Positions 16,562 to 25,298 of a stretch of 64,000 bases of DNA are shown here, piece after piece (position 1 is the stretch's first letter; each line of letters opens with the position of its first letter). Origin of the DNA: Gracilimonas sp040882225. Lineage in GTDB: Bacteria; Bacteroidota; Rhodothermia; Balneolales; Balneolaceae. Made by a program: the position numbers and the translations under genes. The notes under the pieces are model-generated. The model saw nothing but the letters and a program-made list of their open reading frames with translations. It searched no databases and was not told the DNA's origin. Location: the NCBI GenBank assembly GCA_040882225.1, contig JBBEBR010000003.1, forward strand, positions 62,001 through 126,000, given 5' to 3'.

Positions 16562-16930
16562 TTACAAGAAATGGTGGAAAGGAAAGAGGAGCTCATTCAG
16601 GGTTAAACCCGGCACAATCAATTGCGACTCAGCCAAATATTCTGCTGCCGCCCTTTGTATAGAGCGTTCAAAGCACAAGCCGTGGAATGAATTATCCTGC
16701 GGATTTGCCGTTTTGAAAAGTGGGATTTCACGAGCCAAATGAACCCTTGATTCACTTTTCTCCTGAATGCCGAATACATGGATTCCTGTAGTTTGATAAA
16801 TCGCAGGCTCGGGAACTTGCTGATAGATGCTATCGTCTGCGGTGCCGATGGCTCCGGCAGTTCCCGAAATGGCAAAGCCAAACACGATGGCAGCAAATAA
16901 AAGGGATAGTATTTTTTGAGATTTCAACAT
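16562..16930 (-). CDS. Secreted hypothetical protein
   Basis: A 122-residue protein with a clear Sec signal peptide: 'MLKSQK', a hydrophobic core, then 'AISGTAGA' as a cleavage region near residue 27. The mature part is about 95 residues with no recognised domain and one cysteine. Alternative readings of this locus lack a signal sequence, so this frame is preferred. It lies upstream of the 34-residue membrane protein on the same strand with a 110-base gap. Divergent to it is the copper-cluster regulator, so the two share a promoter region. Confidence 0.6.
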   Translation of the reverse strand: MLKSQKILSLLFAAIVFGFAISGTAGAIGTADDSIYQQVPEPAIYQTTGIHVFGIQEKSESRVHLAREIPLFKTANPQDNSFHGLCFERSIQRAAAEYLAESQLIVPGLTLNELLFPFHHFL

Positions 16931-17054
16931 TATGTAATATACGATTTAGCACGTTCTTTTATTAAAGAATGAATGTCTTTCAAACATTATTTTTTTGGTT
17001 TCCGCTGAAATCTCTCGAAGTATTAATTTGCCAAACAGATCACTATTTTCAGGA

Positions 17055-17627
17055 ATGGAAAAGATAACCCTGCAAATAAAAAATATGGTTTGCGACCGTT
17101 GCGTAATGGTCATTGAAACCGCTCTGACTGCACTTGGAGTGCAAGTTGAAAACGTGCAGCTGGGGAAAGCTGAAGTGATTAGGACCGACGAGAAACCCAC
17201 TTTAAAGGAAATTGAGAAAGAGCTGGACCGATTCAATTTTGGTTTGATTACAGATGGAAATACCGAAACGGCGGAAGCGGTTAAAATCGCTCTTATCGAA
17301 CTGCTGGATTCTGGTAAACTTGAGTATGATGATATCTCCCTCTCTGATTACCTGGCAAAAAAGCTCACAAAAAATTATAGCTCTGTTTCACGCATTTTTT
17401 CTAAGCAGGAAGAAATTACGGTTGAGAAATACTTCATCCGCCTAAAAATTGAAAAAGCGAAAGAGTTGGTGGAATACAACAAGCTCAGTTTCAGTGAAAT
17501 TGCTTATATGCTGGGCTATAAAAACCTTCAGCATTTGTCGCGTCAGTTTCAACAGCAAACAGGTATGAGCATGAGCGAATATCAAAAGCTGCAAAATCCT
17601 GAACGTAAATCGCTCGATCAGATTTAA
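17055..17627 (+). CDS. AraC-type regulator fused to an HMA metal-binding domain
   Basis: A 190-residue protein. I use the ATG at 17055 because homology to HMA domains begins there; the upstream extension to 16995 is not conserved-looking. Residues 1-65 form a heavy-metal-associated domain with the CxxC site C13/C16 in 'IKNMVCDRCVMVIE'. Residues 85-185 are an AraC-type double HTH, the second part reading 'LSFSEIAYMLGYKNLQHLSRQFQQQTGMSMSEYQ'. Together they suggest a one-component copper-sensing activator. It is followed within 10 bases by a membrane methyltransferase-like gene and then by copZ-copA, its likely targets. Confidence 0.85.
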   Translation: MEKITLQIKNMVCDRCVMVIETALTALGVQVENVQLGKAEVIRTDEKPTLKEIEKELDRFNFGLITDGNTETAEAVKIALIELLDSGKLEYDDISLSDYLAKKLTKNYSSVSRIFSKQEEITVEKYFIRLKIEKAKELVEYNKLSFSEIAYMLGYKNLQHLSRQFQQQTGMSMSEYQKLQNPERKSLDQI

Positions 17628-17636
17628 CTTTGGCTC

Positions 17637-18092
17637 ATGTTTAAACTTAAAATTCCCCCGGTTGCGGTTTCCTTAGTTTTTCTTGGGTTGATTTGGCTCA
17701 CAGATCATCTTTTTTCCAATGAAGTTCTTGCATTTCCATATAAAAATTGGCTTGTTGGTGTTCTGCTCCTTTTAGGGGCCATTGTTGCGCTGCTCGGAGT
17801 CTGGGAATTCAGGAAGAAATCTACGACAGTGAATCCACACAAGCCCCAAAATACAAGCGATTTGGTGGATTCCGGAATCTACAGGTTGAGCCGAAACCCA
17901 ATGTATCTTGGGTTGTTTCTAATGCTTTGTGCCGGCATTTTATATCTCGGAAATGTTTACAACCTGCTCGTGTTACCACTTTTCGTGTGCTATATGAATT
18001 GCTTTCAAATCATACCTGAAGAAGAAGTTATGCTGCAGAAATTTGCCGGAGATTTTAAGGCGTACAAAAACGAAGTTCGGCGCTGGATCTAA
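17637..18092 (+). CDS. Isoprenylcysteine-methyltransferase-like membrane protein
   Basis: A 151-residue integral membrane protein with about four hydrophobic helices. The C-terminal signature 'YRLSRNPMYLGLFLMLCAGILYLGN' followed by 'EEEVMLQKFAGDFKAYKNEVRRW' is that of the ICMT/PEMT phospholipid methyltransferase group, which binds SAM at the membrane face. The substrate cannot be deduced. It starts 10 bases after the HMA-AraC regulator, so the two are probably co-transcribed. Such genes often accompany metal-resistance genes in Bacteroidota without a known reason. Confidence 0.8.
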   Translation: MFKLKIPPVAVSLVFLGLIWLTDHLFSNEVLAFPYKNWLVGVLLLLGAIVALLGVWEFRKKSTTVNPHKPQNTSDLVDSGIYRLSRNPMYLGLFLMLCAGILYLGNVYNLLVLPLFVCYMNCFQIIPEEEVMLQKFAGDFKAYKNEVRRWI

Positions 18093-18131
18093 TTTCCTCC
18101 TACGTTCACCGGGAAATTCTCCTTATCAAAA

Positions 18132-18170
18132 TTTAGTAAACCTTATGCCGAATTCGGCATTTTAGTAACC
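18132..18170. promoter_or_regulatory. Candidate operator of the copper genes
   Basis: A perfect 16-bp palindrome ATGCCGAATTCGGCAT (18145-18160) is flanked by direct repeats TTTAGTAAACC (18132-18142) and TTTAGTAACC (18161-18170), 29 bases apart. AraC-type activators usually bind direct repeats, so the flanks suit the HMA-AraC protein encoded just upstream. The site lies about 50 bases before the copZ start. Confidence 0.5.
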
Positions 18171-18217
18171 TGAGATGTGTTTATTATTTCCATGTTGAAT
18201 TAAAAGGAGATAAAATA

Positions 18218-18433
18218 ATGAAGACATCAGAATTGAAAATAAACGGTATGGGTTGCGCGGGATGCGTTAACACTGTTGAAACAGCACTCACAGAATTAGA
18301 AGGTGTAAAAAATGTGGTTGTTGATCTGGGCGAAGGTAAAGCCAAAGTGGATTACGACGAACAGCAAGTAGATACCACACAGTTTGGCAAAGCAATCGAA
18401 AACGCCGGCTACGAAATGGTTAGCGAACGATAA
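18218..18433 (+). CDS. copZ: CopZ-like copper chaperone (HMA domain)
   Basis: A 71-residue single HMA domain with metal site C13/C16 in 'INGMGCAGCVNTVE'. A good ribosome-binding site (AAGGAG) precedes the ATG. It should bind Cu(I) in the cytoplasm and pass it to the N-terminal domain of CopA, whose gene begins 20 bases later. The fold and length are typical of CopZ. Co-regulation with copA through the palindrome region upstream is likely. Confidence 0.9.
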   Translation: MKTSELKINGMGCAGCVNTVETALTELEGVKNVVVDLGEGKAKVDYDEQQVDTTQFGKAIENAGYEMVSER

Positions 18434-18452
18434 AACCTCAGCATCATCACCC

Positions 18453-20711
18453 ATGAAAACTACTCTTCAGATTGAAGGAATGCACTGCGCCAGTTGCGTA
18501 AACGCCGTTGATAAACAATTGGAAGCACTTGATGGGGTCAAATCTGTGCAGGTGAATTTGGCGACGGAAACAGCCACGGTGGAATACGAAGGCTCTATTT
18601 CGATGAAAGAATTCGAGTCCGCCGTTTCCATGGCCGGCTATACGCTGGTGAATGATGAAGCGGAACACGAGTCTAAAGCTGAACTTTCTGAGCAAAGGGA
18701 GCAAAAGAAATACGATACCGCCCGCCGAAATATGATTTTAGCCTGGGCGGCAACTATTCCAATGATCATTTGGATGATTCCCGCGTGGATTGGGCATTAC
18801 ATGTTTTTGGGGGATGTTGGGATGGAAGCAGGAATGATCTTGCTTTCTTCTTTTGTACTGCTTGTTCCGGGACGGGAAACCATGAAAAGCGCCTGGCGTT
18901 CTACTAAAAATCTCAGTCCAAATATGGACGTTCTTATCGCTTTGGGATCCTTAGCCGCTCTTTCCACCGGATTTGTAGCTCTGCTGCATGCTCTTGGATT
19001 AGCTCCGAATTTCTATAGTTTCGCGATGATTTCCGGGATGATAATGGCTTTTCATCTTACCGGGCGATATATCGAAACCAAGGCGAAAGGCAGTGCTTCT
19101 AAAGCAATTAAGCAGTTGCTGAATCTGGAAGCAAAAGAAGCAACCGTGTTGCGGGATGGAGAGGAGGTTAAGATTTCGGTAAAGGAATTAAATCCTGGTG
19201 ATGTGATGCTAATCCGCCCCGGAGAAAAAATCCCTACCGATGGCGAGGTTATAGACGGCAACAGCAGCGTGGATGAGTCGATAGCTACCGGGGAATCGAT
19301 GCCGGTGCAAAAATCGGCTGGCGATCAGGTGATTGGGGCTACCATCAACACAAATGGCTTATTAAAAGTGAAGGCTACCAAAGTAGGAAAAGAAACATTT
19401 CTGAATCAGGTAATCCGGCTGGTGGAAGAAGCACAGGGAAGTAAAATCCCCATTCAGGCTTTTGCCGATCAGGTAACTAAAATCTTCGTACCTATAGTTC
19501 TGGCTATCGCTTTAGCTACTTTTTTGGCCTGGATAATTTTCCCGGATTTTTTTGGTGGACTTGCGCAATGGGCTGCAAATTATGTGCCCTGGGTTAATCC
19601 TGATTTAGGCCCAACAGCGCTGGCATTTTATGCGATGATTGCGGTTTTGGTAATTGCTTGTCCGTGTGCTTTAGGCCTTGCTACGCCCACGGCTTTAATG
19701 GTTGGTTCGGGATTAGGAGCTCAAAACGGAATCCTGATTCGAAGGGGAGAAGCTATCCAAATGATGAAAGACATTGATACTATTGTGCTGGATAAAACGG
19801 GCACCATCACCAAAGGAAAACCCGAAGTAACAGATGTAATTTCTTTGGGTGAAATTGACGGGATTGAATTGCTGAAATTAGCTTCGGCAGTAGAAAATAA
19901 TTCTGAACATCCGCTGGGCCGCGCGATAGTGGAAAAAGCCAAAAAGGAAAATATTGAAATCCCCCAAAGCTCCTCCTTCCAAACAGAGACCGGAAAAGGG
20001 GTGACGGCGGTAGTGGAACATTCAAAAATTGCGGTAGGCACTACTTCCCTGATGAAGTCTTTGGGAGTGGAAATTTCAAGGGAAGCTTTTACCCAAAAAG
20101 AAACACTGGAAAATCAGGCTAAAACAGCGGTTTTCATAAGTAAAGATGGGAAGCTTGTGGGGCTTCTCGGAATTGCAGATGAAGTAAAACAAGACAGCAA
20201 AGAAGCCATCACCCAGCTCAGAAATATGGGGCTGCGAACGGTGATGCTCACCGGAGACAATGAGAAAACCGGGCGTGCGATTGCTGAAAAAGTAGGCATC
20301 GATGAAGTTATCGCGGAGGTGCTGCCGGATCAAAAATCAGAAGAAATCAGGAATTTTCAGCGACAAGGTTTTACCGTGGCGATGGTTGGGGATGGAATCA
20401 ATGACGCGCCGGCGCTGGCTTTGGCGGATGTTGGAATTGCCATTGGTACCGGAACGGATGTGGCAATTGAGTCGGGCGATATCGTTTTAGTGAAAGGCGA
20501 TTTATCTGGCGTAATACGGGCAATAAACCTGAGCCGGTTGACCTTCAAAAAAATAAAGCAAAACCTGTTCTGGGCTTCTATTTATAACCTGGTAATGATT
20601 CCGCTTGCCATGATTGGCCTTTTGCATCCGCTGTTGGCTGAAGCGGCTATGGCTTTCAGTTCTATAAATGTAGTGGGGAATTCCCGACGATTGGAAAAAG
20701 CTGAATTGTAA
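18453..20711 (+). CDS. copA: Copper-translocating P1B-type ATPase CopA
   Basis: A 752-residue protein from the ATG at 18453; the upstream in-frame ATG at 18384 overlaps copZ and lacks homology. One N-terminal HMA domain (C12/C15 in 'IEGMHCASC') is followed by eight transmembrane helices, with the ion-binding CPC in 'VIACPCALGLATPTA' (about residue 403), the phosphorylated Asp in 'DKTGTITKG' (about 447), and 'TGESMPVQ' in the actuator domain. The last helices have 'NLVMIPLAMIGLLHP' and 'AFSSINVVGNSRRL' with the SS pair typical of Cu(I) pumps. It exports Cu(I) from the cytoplasm. It lies in an operon with copZ and probably with the DUF411 gene 70 bases downstream. Confidence 0.95.
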   Translation: MKTTLQIEGMHCASCVNAVDKQLEALDGVKSVQVNLATETATVEYEGSISMKEFESAVSMAGYTLVNDEAEHESKAELSEQREQKKYDTARRNMILAWAATIPMIIWMIPAWIGHYMFLGDVGMEAGMILLSSFVLLVPGRETMKSAWRSTKNLSPNMDVLIALGSLAALSTGFVALLHALGLAPNFYSFAMISGMIMAFHLTGRYIETKAKGSASKAIKQLLNLEAKEATVLRDGEEVKISVKELNPGDVMLIRPGEKIPTDGEVIDGNSSVDESIATGESMPVQKSAGDQVIGATINTNGLLKVKATKVGKETFLNQVIRLVEEAQGSKIPIQAFADQVTKIFVPIVLAIALATFLAWIIFPDFFGGLAQWAANYVPWVNPDLGPTALAFYAMIAVLVIACPCALGLATPTALMVGSGLGAQNGILIRRGEAIQMMKDIDTIVLDKTGTITKGKPEVTDVISLGEIDGIELLKLASAVENNSEHPLGRAIVEKAKKENIEIPQSSSFQTETGKGVTAVVEHSKIAVGTTSLMKSLGVEISREAFTQKETLENQAKTAVFISKDGKLVGLLGIADEVKQDSKEAITQLRNMGLRTVMLTGDNEKTGRAIAEKVGIDEVIAEVLPDQKSEEIRNFQRQGFTVAMVGDGINDAPALALADVGIAIGTGTDVAIESGDIVLVKGDLSGVIRAINLSRLTFKKIKQNLFWASIYNLVMIPLAMIGLLHPLLAEAAMAFSSINVVGNSRRLEKAEL

Positions 20712-20780
20712 TACTCTTTGCAAAATATTTTAGTGAATTAGCGTTACCTTTCAACTATAAACCTCAATAATTTTTTTACA

Positions 20781-21254
20781 ATGAGTAATAACAAAATTTT
20801 AGTAATCGGCTTATTTATAACTGCGGCAGTGGCGGCTTTTCTTTTTTGGCCGGGAAATAGCAGCAATTTATTTGCGGATAAAACAGAAGTAGTGATGTAC
20901 AAAAATCCAGGCTGTGAATGTTGCACCGAATGGGCAAATCATATGATGGAAGGAGAATTTTCAGTAAAGGAAGAACCCACACCGGCTTTGTCTCAAATCA
21001 AGCATACAAACGGCATTACAAGGGAACTTGCATCTTGCCACACCGCAATTGTAGACGGATATGTAATTGAAGGTCATGTGCCTATTGAAGATGTTCGCCG
21101 GCTGCTTCAAGAAAAACCGGATGTAATTGGATTAGCGCTTCCGGGAATGCCCATCGGGTCTCCGGGAATGGAAATGCCTGGACGTACCCCAGACAAATTC
21201 GATGTTCTTTTGGTTGAACGAAATGGCGATACAAGCGTCTACAGTTCTCACTAA
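20781..21254 (+). CDS. DUF411 periplasmic metal-binding protein
   Basis: A 157-residue protein with an N-terminal membrane anchor or signal ('ILVIGLFITAAVAAFLFWPG'). The DUF411 core has 'VVMYKNPGCECCTEWANHM' with a CxCC cluster, then 'ELASCHTAIVDGYVIEGHVPIEDV' with Cys and His ligands. The C-terminus 'GLALPGMPIGSPGMEMPG' supplies Met residues. DUF411 proteins recur in copper-resistance gene clusters and are thought to bind copper in the periplasm. Position directly after copA supports that. It ends 20 bases before a hairpin. Confidence 0.9.
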   Translation: MSNNKILVIGLFITAAVAAFLFWPGNSSNLFADKTEVVMYKNPGCECCTEWANHMMEGEFSVKEEPTPALSQIKHTNGITRELASCHTAIVDGYVIEGHVPIEDVRRLLQEKPDVIGLALPGMPIGSPGMEMPGRTPDKFDVLLVERNGDTSVYSSH

Positions 21255-21275
21255 CCGTATTAATTTTCTTAAAGA

Positions 21276-21307
21276 AAACAGCCGTTTCTTACCAGGAGCG
21301 GCTGTTT
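21276..21307. terminator. Hairpin between DUF411 and DUF3820 genes
   Basis: AAACAGCCG (21276-21284) pairs perfectly with CGGCTGTTT (21299-21307) across a 14-base loop, in the convergent space. On the minus strand it is followed by TTCTTTAAGAAAATT. The DUF3820 stop codon (21289-21291) lies in the loop. It may end both transcripts. Confidence 0.6.
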
Positions 21308-21525
21308 CTATGTTCGCGAATAATGGGTTTTAAGATCTCGTCAAGTCCGTTAGTTTTTATTTCGAACATCGTGGAAAGGTATTGGCCAAGTTGCCCGGGT
21401 GGGAATCCCTGCCGGCTAAACCATTCGAGATAATGCACAGGCAAACTGGTAATATACCAGTCTTTATGTTTGCCGAAGGGCATTTTTGCCTGAACCAGTT
21501 TTATCAGAAAAGCCTGATCAGCCAT
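21289..21525 (-). CDS. DUF3820 family protein
   Basis: A 78-residue protein with the DUF3820 pattern 'MPFGKHKDWYITSLPVHYLEWFSRQGFPPGQLGQ'. The family is small, cytoplasmic and of unknown function, sometimes annotated as a quorum-sensing-regulated virulence factor without direct evidence. Its ATG overlaps the stop codon of the upstream channel gene by one base, so it is translationally coupled to it. The start choice follows that overlap. Confidence 0.9.
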   Translation of the reverse strand: MADQAFLIKLVQAKMPFGKHKDWYITSLPVHYLEWFSRQGFPPGQLGQYLSTMFEIKTNGLDEILKPIIREHRNSRSW

Positions 21526-23222
21526 CAGTCAGAAGCATCTTTATAATGTTCTACGAATTTTTTCTCCGCATCAGAATGGCCAATTAAAATTATTTCACTT
21601 CCCGCCGGTATGGGTTCATGTGGGTCTGGGTTGATGACTTCTTTACCCTTAAATTTATAGGCAATCACATTACAGCCTGTTTTTCTCCTGATATCACAAT
21701 CAGCTAATGACCGGCCTTCAATCTTTTTTGGGGTTTTAAAGCTGAAAACATTCAAACCCTCGGCAATCATCACAATATCATTTTGCTCCAGGATGTTAAA
21801 AATTGCGTTCGCTCCCATCGAGGCATAAGACATTACGAAATCAGCACCTGCCCGATGCAGCGTATTTACGTTTCTTTCTAAAGTGGAACGCGCTAAAATA
21901 TGAATATTGGGCCTCAAGCTTCGGCAATAAATAGTGAGATATACATTCACGTCATCCTCATGGCTTGTAATAATAACACCCGGGGCTTTTTGGATTCCGG
22001 CTTTATTCAAAGTATCGAGGTCTGCGGCATCTCCGTGTATATACTCTTCCCGGTTTCGAATGCGGTCGCGGTTCTTATCGATAATTTTATATTTGATGTT
22101 TCTCTTTTTCAAATGAAAAGCGGTTGCCCGTCCCACACGCCCCGCCCCGATGATAACAATTGGATCGTCACTCACACCATAAATGCCTAACAACTCATCA
22201 TACTTCCTGAGCTGACTTATAGAACCGGCAATCACTAATACACTAAAGCTGTGAATTTTGGTATCCGGCATTGCATTGATGAAATTTCCACGCTCCCAAA
22301 TACCAACCACGTTTATACCCATGTCTTCCCGAAGCCTGCTTTCGCGTAGGGTTTTCCTAACAAGCGGTGTCCCAAAAGTGGTAGCTTCGGCAATAACCAA
22401 ACTTCCAAACCGCCCTACGGGATGCACCCGCGCATCCTGACCGAGCGTTCGCCGAGAGAGTGCCCGCCCCAGAATATTTCCCATATGCAGTACATGGTCG
22501 CTGCCGGCAAGTCGTAAAATATCAATTGAATCGTGTGAGTTTGCCGTGGCAACTACTTTAACGTTATCACTCAATTCCCGCACCGTATGCGCCACATTTG
22601 TGTTTACCATATCGGTAGAAGTGGTTACTACCATAGCGGCATCTTCCACATACATTTTTCTGTAAGTTTCGGGATCATCGGGGTCGCCGAGCATTACGTG
22701 ATAGCCTTCATCATACAATTCAAGCGCACGCTGAAGTTCATTTACCAGCAGAAAATAGCTATAACCATACTGGGTGAGTTTCTGAATAAGGGCTTTAGTG
22801 ACGGCGTCAAAACTGGTGATAATGACATGGTTTTTCGTGCCGGATGGAAGTCGGCGCGGGGCGCGGGCGCGGGACTGGGCTTCCATCCAGGGTGCGTAAA
22901 AGAATTCGATAAAGGTGAAGGGGAGCATAATCAACAGAAAAACTACTCCGGAGGCTAAAACCAGTATCGAAAACAGGCGCCCAATATCACTTGTAAAGGT
23001 GATATCTCCAAAACCAAGGGTACTCATAGTTGTTAAGGTCCAGTAAAAGCCGGTGACCCAGCTATGTTTTTGGCCTTCCATTTCCATCAGTTCATGGAAA
23101 ATGAAGCCATAGGCTATGATGATTATAACCAGGATCAGTATGAACCGGATTAACTTGCGAATGTTACTCTTCGCATTTCGATTGCCGATAAAGTAACTGA
23201 TCTGGGAAGTAAAGAATTTCAT
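21525..23222 (-). CDS. Potassium channel with two RCK (TrkA-N) domains
   Basis: A 565-residue protein. Two transmembrane helices surround a pore loop with selectivity filter 'TLGFGD' (68-73). The first cytosolic RCK/TrkA-N domain begins at about residue 125 ('HVIITSFDAVTKAL'). A second one has a full Rossmann start 'IVIIGAGRVGRATAF' (about 350), and a TrkA-C domain closes the protein. This is the MthK/Kch-type layout: a K+ conduit gated by a ring of RCK domains binding nucleotides or divalent ions. The first RCK domain lacks the GxGxxG of the second, so only the second probably binds NAD(H). It is translationally coupled to the DUF3820 gene. Confidence 0.92.
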   Translation of the reverse strand: MKFFTSQISYFIGNRNAKSNIRKLIRFILILVIIIIAYGFIFHELMEMEGQKHSWVTGFYWTLTTMSTLGFGDITFTSDIGRLFSILVLASGVVFLLIMLPFTFIEFFYAPWMEAQSRARAPRRLPSGTKNHVIITSFDAVTKALIQKLTQYGYSYFLLVNELQRALELYDEGYHVMLGDPDDPETYRKMYVEDAAMVVTTSTDMVNTNVAHTVRELSDNVKVVATANSHDSIDILRLAGSDHVLHMGNILGRALSRRTLGQDARVHPVGRFGSLVIAEATTFGTPLVRKTLRESRLREDMGINVVGIWERGNFINAMPDTKIHSFSVLVIAGSISQLRKYDELLGIYGVSDDPIVIIGAGRVGRATAFHLKKRNIKYKIIDKNRDRIRNREEYIHGDAADLDTLNKAGIQKAPGVIITSHEDDVNVYLTIYCRSLRPNIHILARSTLERNVNTLHRAGADFVMSYASMGANAIFNILEQNDIVMIAEGLNVFSFKTPKKIEGRSLADCDIRRKTGCNVIAYKFKGKEVINPDPHEPIPAGSEIILIGHSDAEKKFVEHYKDASD

Positions 23223-23477
23223 GTGAGGGTATTTTTATGCACAGCAATAATAAATGATATTAAGGTTTATTCCATATTTTACTCTCACGCATTTCCCTGA
23301 AAAGAAATTTACTGGGCAGCTGAACTATTTTTTACTACGAGGCCTACAAAATCACTTTACAACTATACCCCAAGTTTACTACATCTATTTCACACTCCTG
23401 ATACTACTCTGCCAATTTTTTCCCGATTACTATTTAGTGTCTAAAGAGAACTAACAATAAAGGGAGGAAACCAAAAG

Positions 23478-24062
23478 ATGAAAGTGCAACCTTTTGATCA
23501 ACGATGGACCGCAATAGTAGCTGGTTGGCTTAATGAAGAAGAAAACTGGAAATGGTTGCAATATGGTTCTAATACCAAGAAACTTGACCCGCTTACTTTC
23601 CGGGTGATGACCCAAAATCCGGAGCATGATTTTCTTCTCTTTTTCAACGAATCCCAAAGACAACCTATTGGCCTTGTCTCTTTTAGTGAGATTGATCAGG
23701 CAGCGAAAACTGCACGAATATGGTTTATTTTGGGTGATAAAAAATATACTGGGCAGGGTTACACTAAACGAGCGGTAAACGAGTGTTTGCGTTACGCTTT
23801 TTTAGATTTGGGATTACAGTCGGTGTACGCCAGAACAGTAAGTGAAAATAAATCATCAGTAGAAATCCTGGAAAAAAATAAGTTCAATTATATTGGCCGC
23901 CGCCGCCAATGCCACCCTATTGACGGCGAACTAAATGATCAGCTTTTGTATGACATCGTTTCGGTCGAATTTCTTGAAACTGATTTGCGCAAATACGAGA
24001 ATGTTTTCCGCGTTGCGAAAAAGAATCACAAAAAAAGAATTTCTACCAGCGTAATTACTTAA
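23478..24062 (+). CDS. GNAT family N-acetyltransferase
   Basis: A 194-residue protein with a strong ribosome-binding site (AGGGAGGAA at 23460-23468). The GNAT core is present: 'PIGLVSFSEIDQAAKTARIWFILGD' forms the central strands, and 'KYTGQGYTKRAVNECLRYAF' is the acetyl-CoA pyrophosphate-binding loop (Q/RxxGxG/A type). 'SENKSSVEILEKNKFNYIGR' is the RimJ/RimL-like distal helix. The substrate is unknown. It stands alone, with about 250 empty bases upstream. The Lys/Arg-rich C-terminal 25 residues are outside the domain. Confidence 0.88.
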   Translation: MKVQPFDQRWTAIVAGWLNEEENWKWLQYGSNTKKLDPLTFRVMTQNPEHDFLLFFNESQRQPIGLVSFSEIDQAAKTARIWFILGDKKYTGQGYTKRAVNECLRYAFLDLGLQSVYARTVSENKSSVEILEKNKFNYIGRRRQCHPIDGELNDQLLYDIVSVEFLETDLRKYENVFRVAKKNHKKRISTSVIT

Positions 24063-24161
24063 GAGACCGCTCTCCGCAATAAATGTGCTGCTGCTTCTTT
24101 TTGATATTCTACAATGTGTATATTTTTTACGCAGAAAAATTCAGGAATCAATTATTCATTC

Positions 24162-24882
24162 ATGGTAGAAATAAATCAGCGCAGTTCGATCATTCTGGGG
24201 CTTTCAATTTTAATCGGACTAACCGCACTTGGGTATTTACTTAGTAACGCGGCTATTACTTTTAAGGAATTTGAACGAACGGTTACCGTAAAAGGATTGT
24301 CGGAGCAGGAACATCCGGCAGACATTGTGATATGGCCAATTCAGTTTACAGAAGCGAGCAACCGCCTCGAAGATATTTACACCTCCCTCGAAAATAGTTC
24401 GGGGAAAGTTAAATCCTTTTTGATAGCTCAAGGATTATCTGAGGAAGAAATTTCGACAGCTTCGCCCGTTGGTAACCGATAAATCTGCTCAGCGCTATGG
24501 CGGCGGTAACGATTCTCAATTCCGTTATGTAGCCACTCAAACGGTTACGGTATATTCTGAAAATGTAACGGAAGTGCGTGCAATCATGAATAAAATGGCT
24601 GATTTAGGAAAACAAGGGGTAGCTCTCAGCGGAGATGAATATCAGGTGCAAACCGAGTATTTGTTTACCCGGCTAAACGAGATTAAACCACAAATGATCG
24701 AAGAAGCCACTAAAGAAGCCAGAGAGGTAGCTACTAAATTTGCAGAAGATTCGAACAGTAAACTCGGAAAGATTAAAACAGCTGCTCAGGGACAATTTAG
24801 CATCAGTCCGCGTGATAACAATAATCCCCACATAAAAAATATTCGCGTAGTTTCTACAGTAGTCTATTATTTGTCGGATTGA
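24162..24882 (+). pseudogene. SIMPL-domain protein interrupted by a one-base frameshift
   Basis: Two overlapping frames together make one SIMPL (DUF541) protein of about 239 residues. The first frame (ATG at 24162, to 24482) has an N-terminal membrane anchor ('IILGLSILIGLTALGYLLS') and the first half of the domain up to 'ISTASPV'. The second frame resumes at 24472 with 'VTDKSAQRYGGG' and continues to 'IRVVSTVVYYLSD'. Removing one G from the GG at 24471-24472 joins them seamlessly. SIMPL proteins are envelope-located and of unclear function. The single indel is either a recent mutation or a sequencing error; no slippery run is present to suggest programmed frameshifting. Confidence 0.8.
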
Positions 24883-24902
24883 AATCTGGCCAGAATTTGG
24901 CG

Positions 24903-25262
24903 CTAAATTCCTATATCAGACCAAACTGCAAATTCATTCCCATTAGGATCTGAAAAATGAAAACGGCGCCCGCCTGGGAAAGAGAAAGTTGGTTTTATAA
25001 TACTGCCTCCTCCTTTTTCAACATCATCTGCCGTTTTTCCCAAATCTGAGCTGTACAGGATTACCAAGGCGCTGCCATCGTCAGTCCTCGCAGTAAGCTC
25101 TGACCGATAAAATCCAGCGTCAAGTCCCGCGTCTTGAACGGCTATATAATCAGGGCCGTAATCAACAAACCGCCAGCCAAAAACGGTAGAGAAAAAGGCT
25201 TTAGTTGCATCCATGTCTTTGGCGGGAAGTTCTACATAATTAATCTTGCCGGTCTTTTCCAT
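24903..25262 (-). CDS. VOC/glyoxalase-like protein
   Basis: A 119-residue vicinal-oxygen-chelate fold protein. 'INYVELPAKDMDATKAFFSTVFGWRF' is the first beta-alpha-beta unit and 'RRFHFSDPNGNEFAVWS' is the C-terminal strand with the conserved metal-site Glu region. Proteins of this size act on small reactive metabolites or bind them, but the substrate cannot be predicted. It lies 36 bases downstream of recQ on the same strand, possibly read through from it. Confidence 0.9.
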   Translation of the reverse strand: MEKTGKINYVELPAKDMDATKAFFSTVFGWRFVDYGPDYIAVQDAGLDAGFYRSELTARTDDGSALVILYSSDLGKTADDVEKGGGSIIKPTFSFPGGRRFHFSDPNGNEFAVWSDIGI

Positions 25263-25298
25263 TTTTTTGAGGGATTTAGATTATGAGTGTCGCATAAT

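Noticed and set aside
23254..23454. 66-codon plus-strand frame between the K+ channel and the GNAT gene.
   Set aside because: No ribosome-binding site and an odd hydrophobic/aromatic composition. The clear ribosome-binding site in this region belongs to the GNAT gene.
24462..24482. Programmed -1/+1 frameshift in the SIMPL gene.
   Set aside because: There is no slippery heptamer, stimulatory hairpin or internal Shine-Dalgarno. A one-base indel explains the data more simply.
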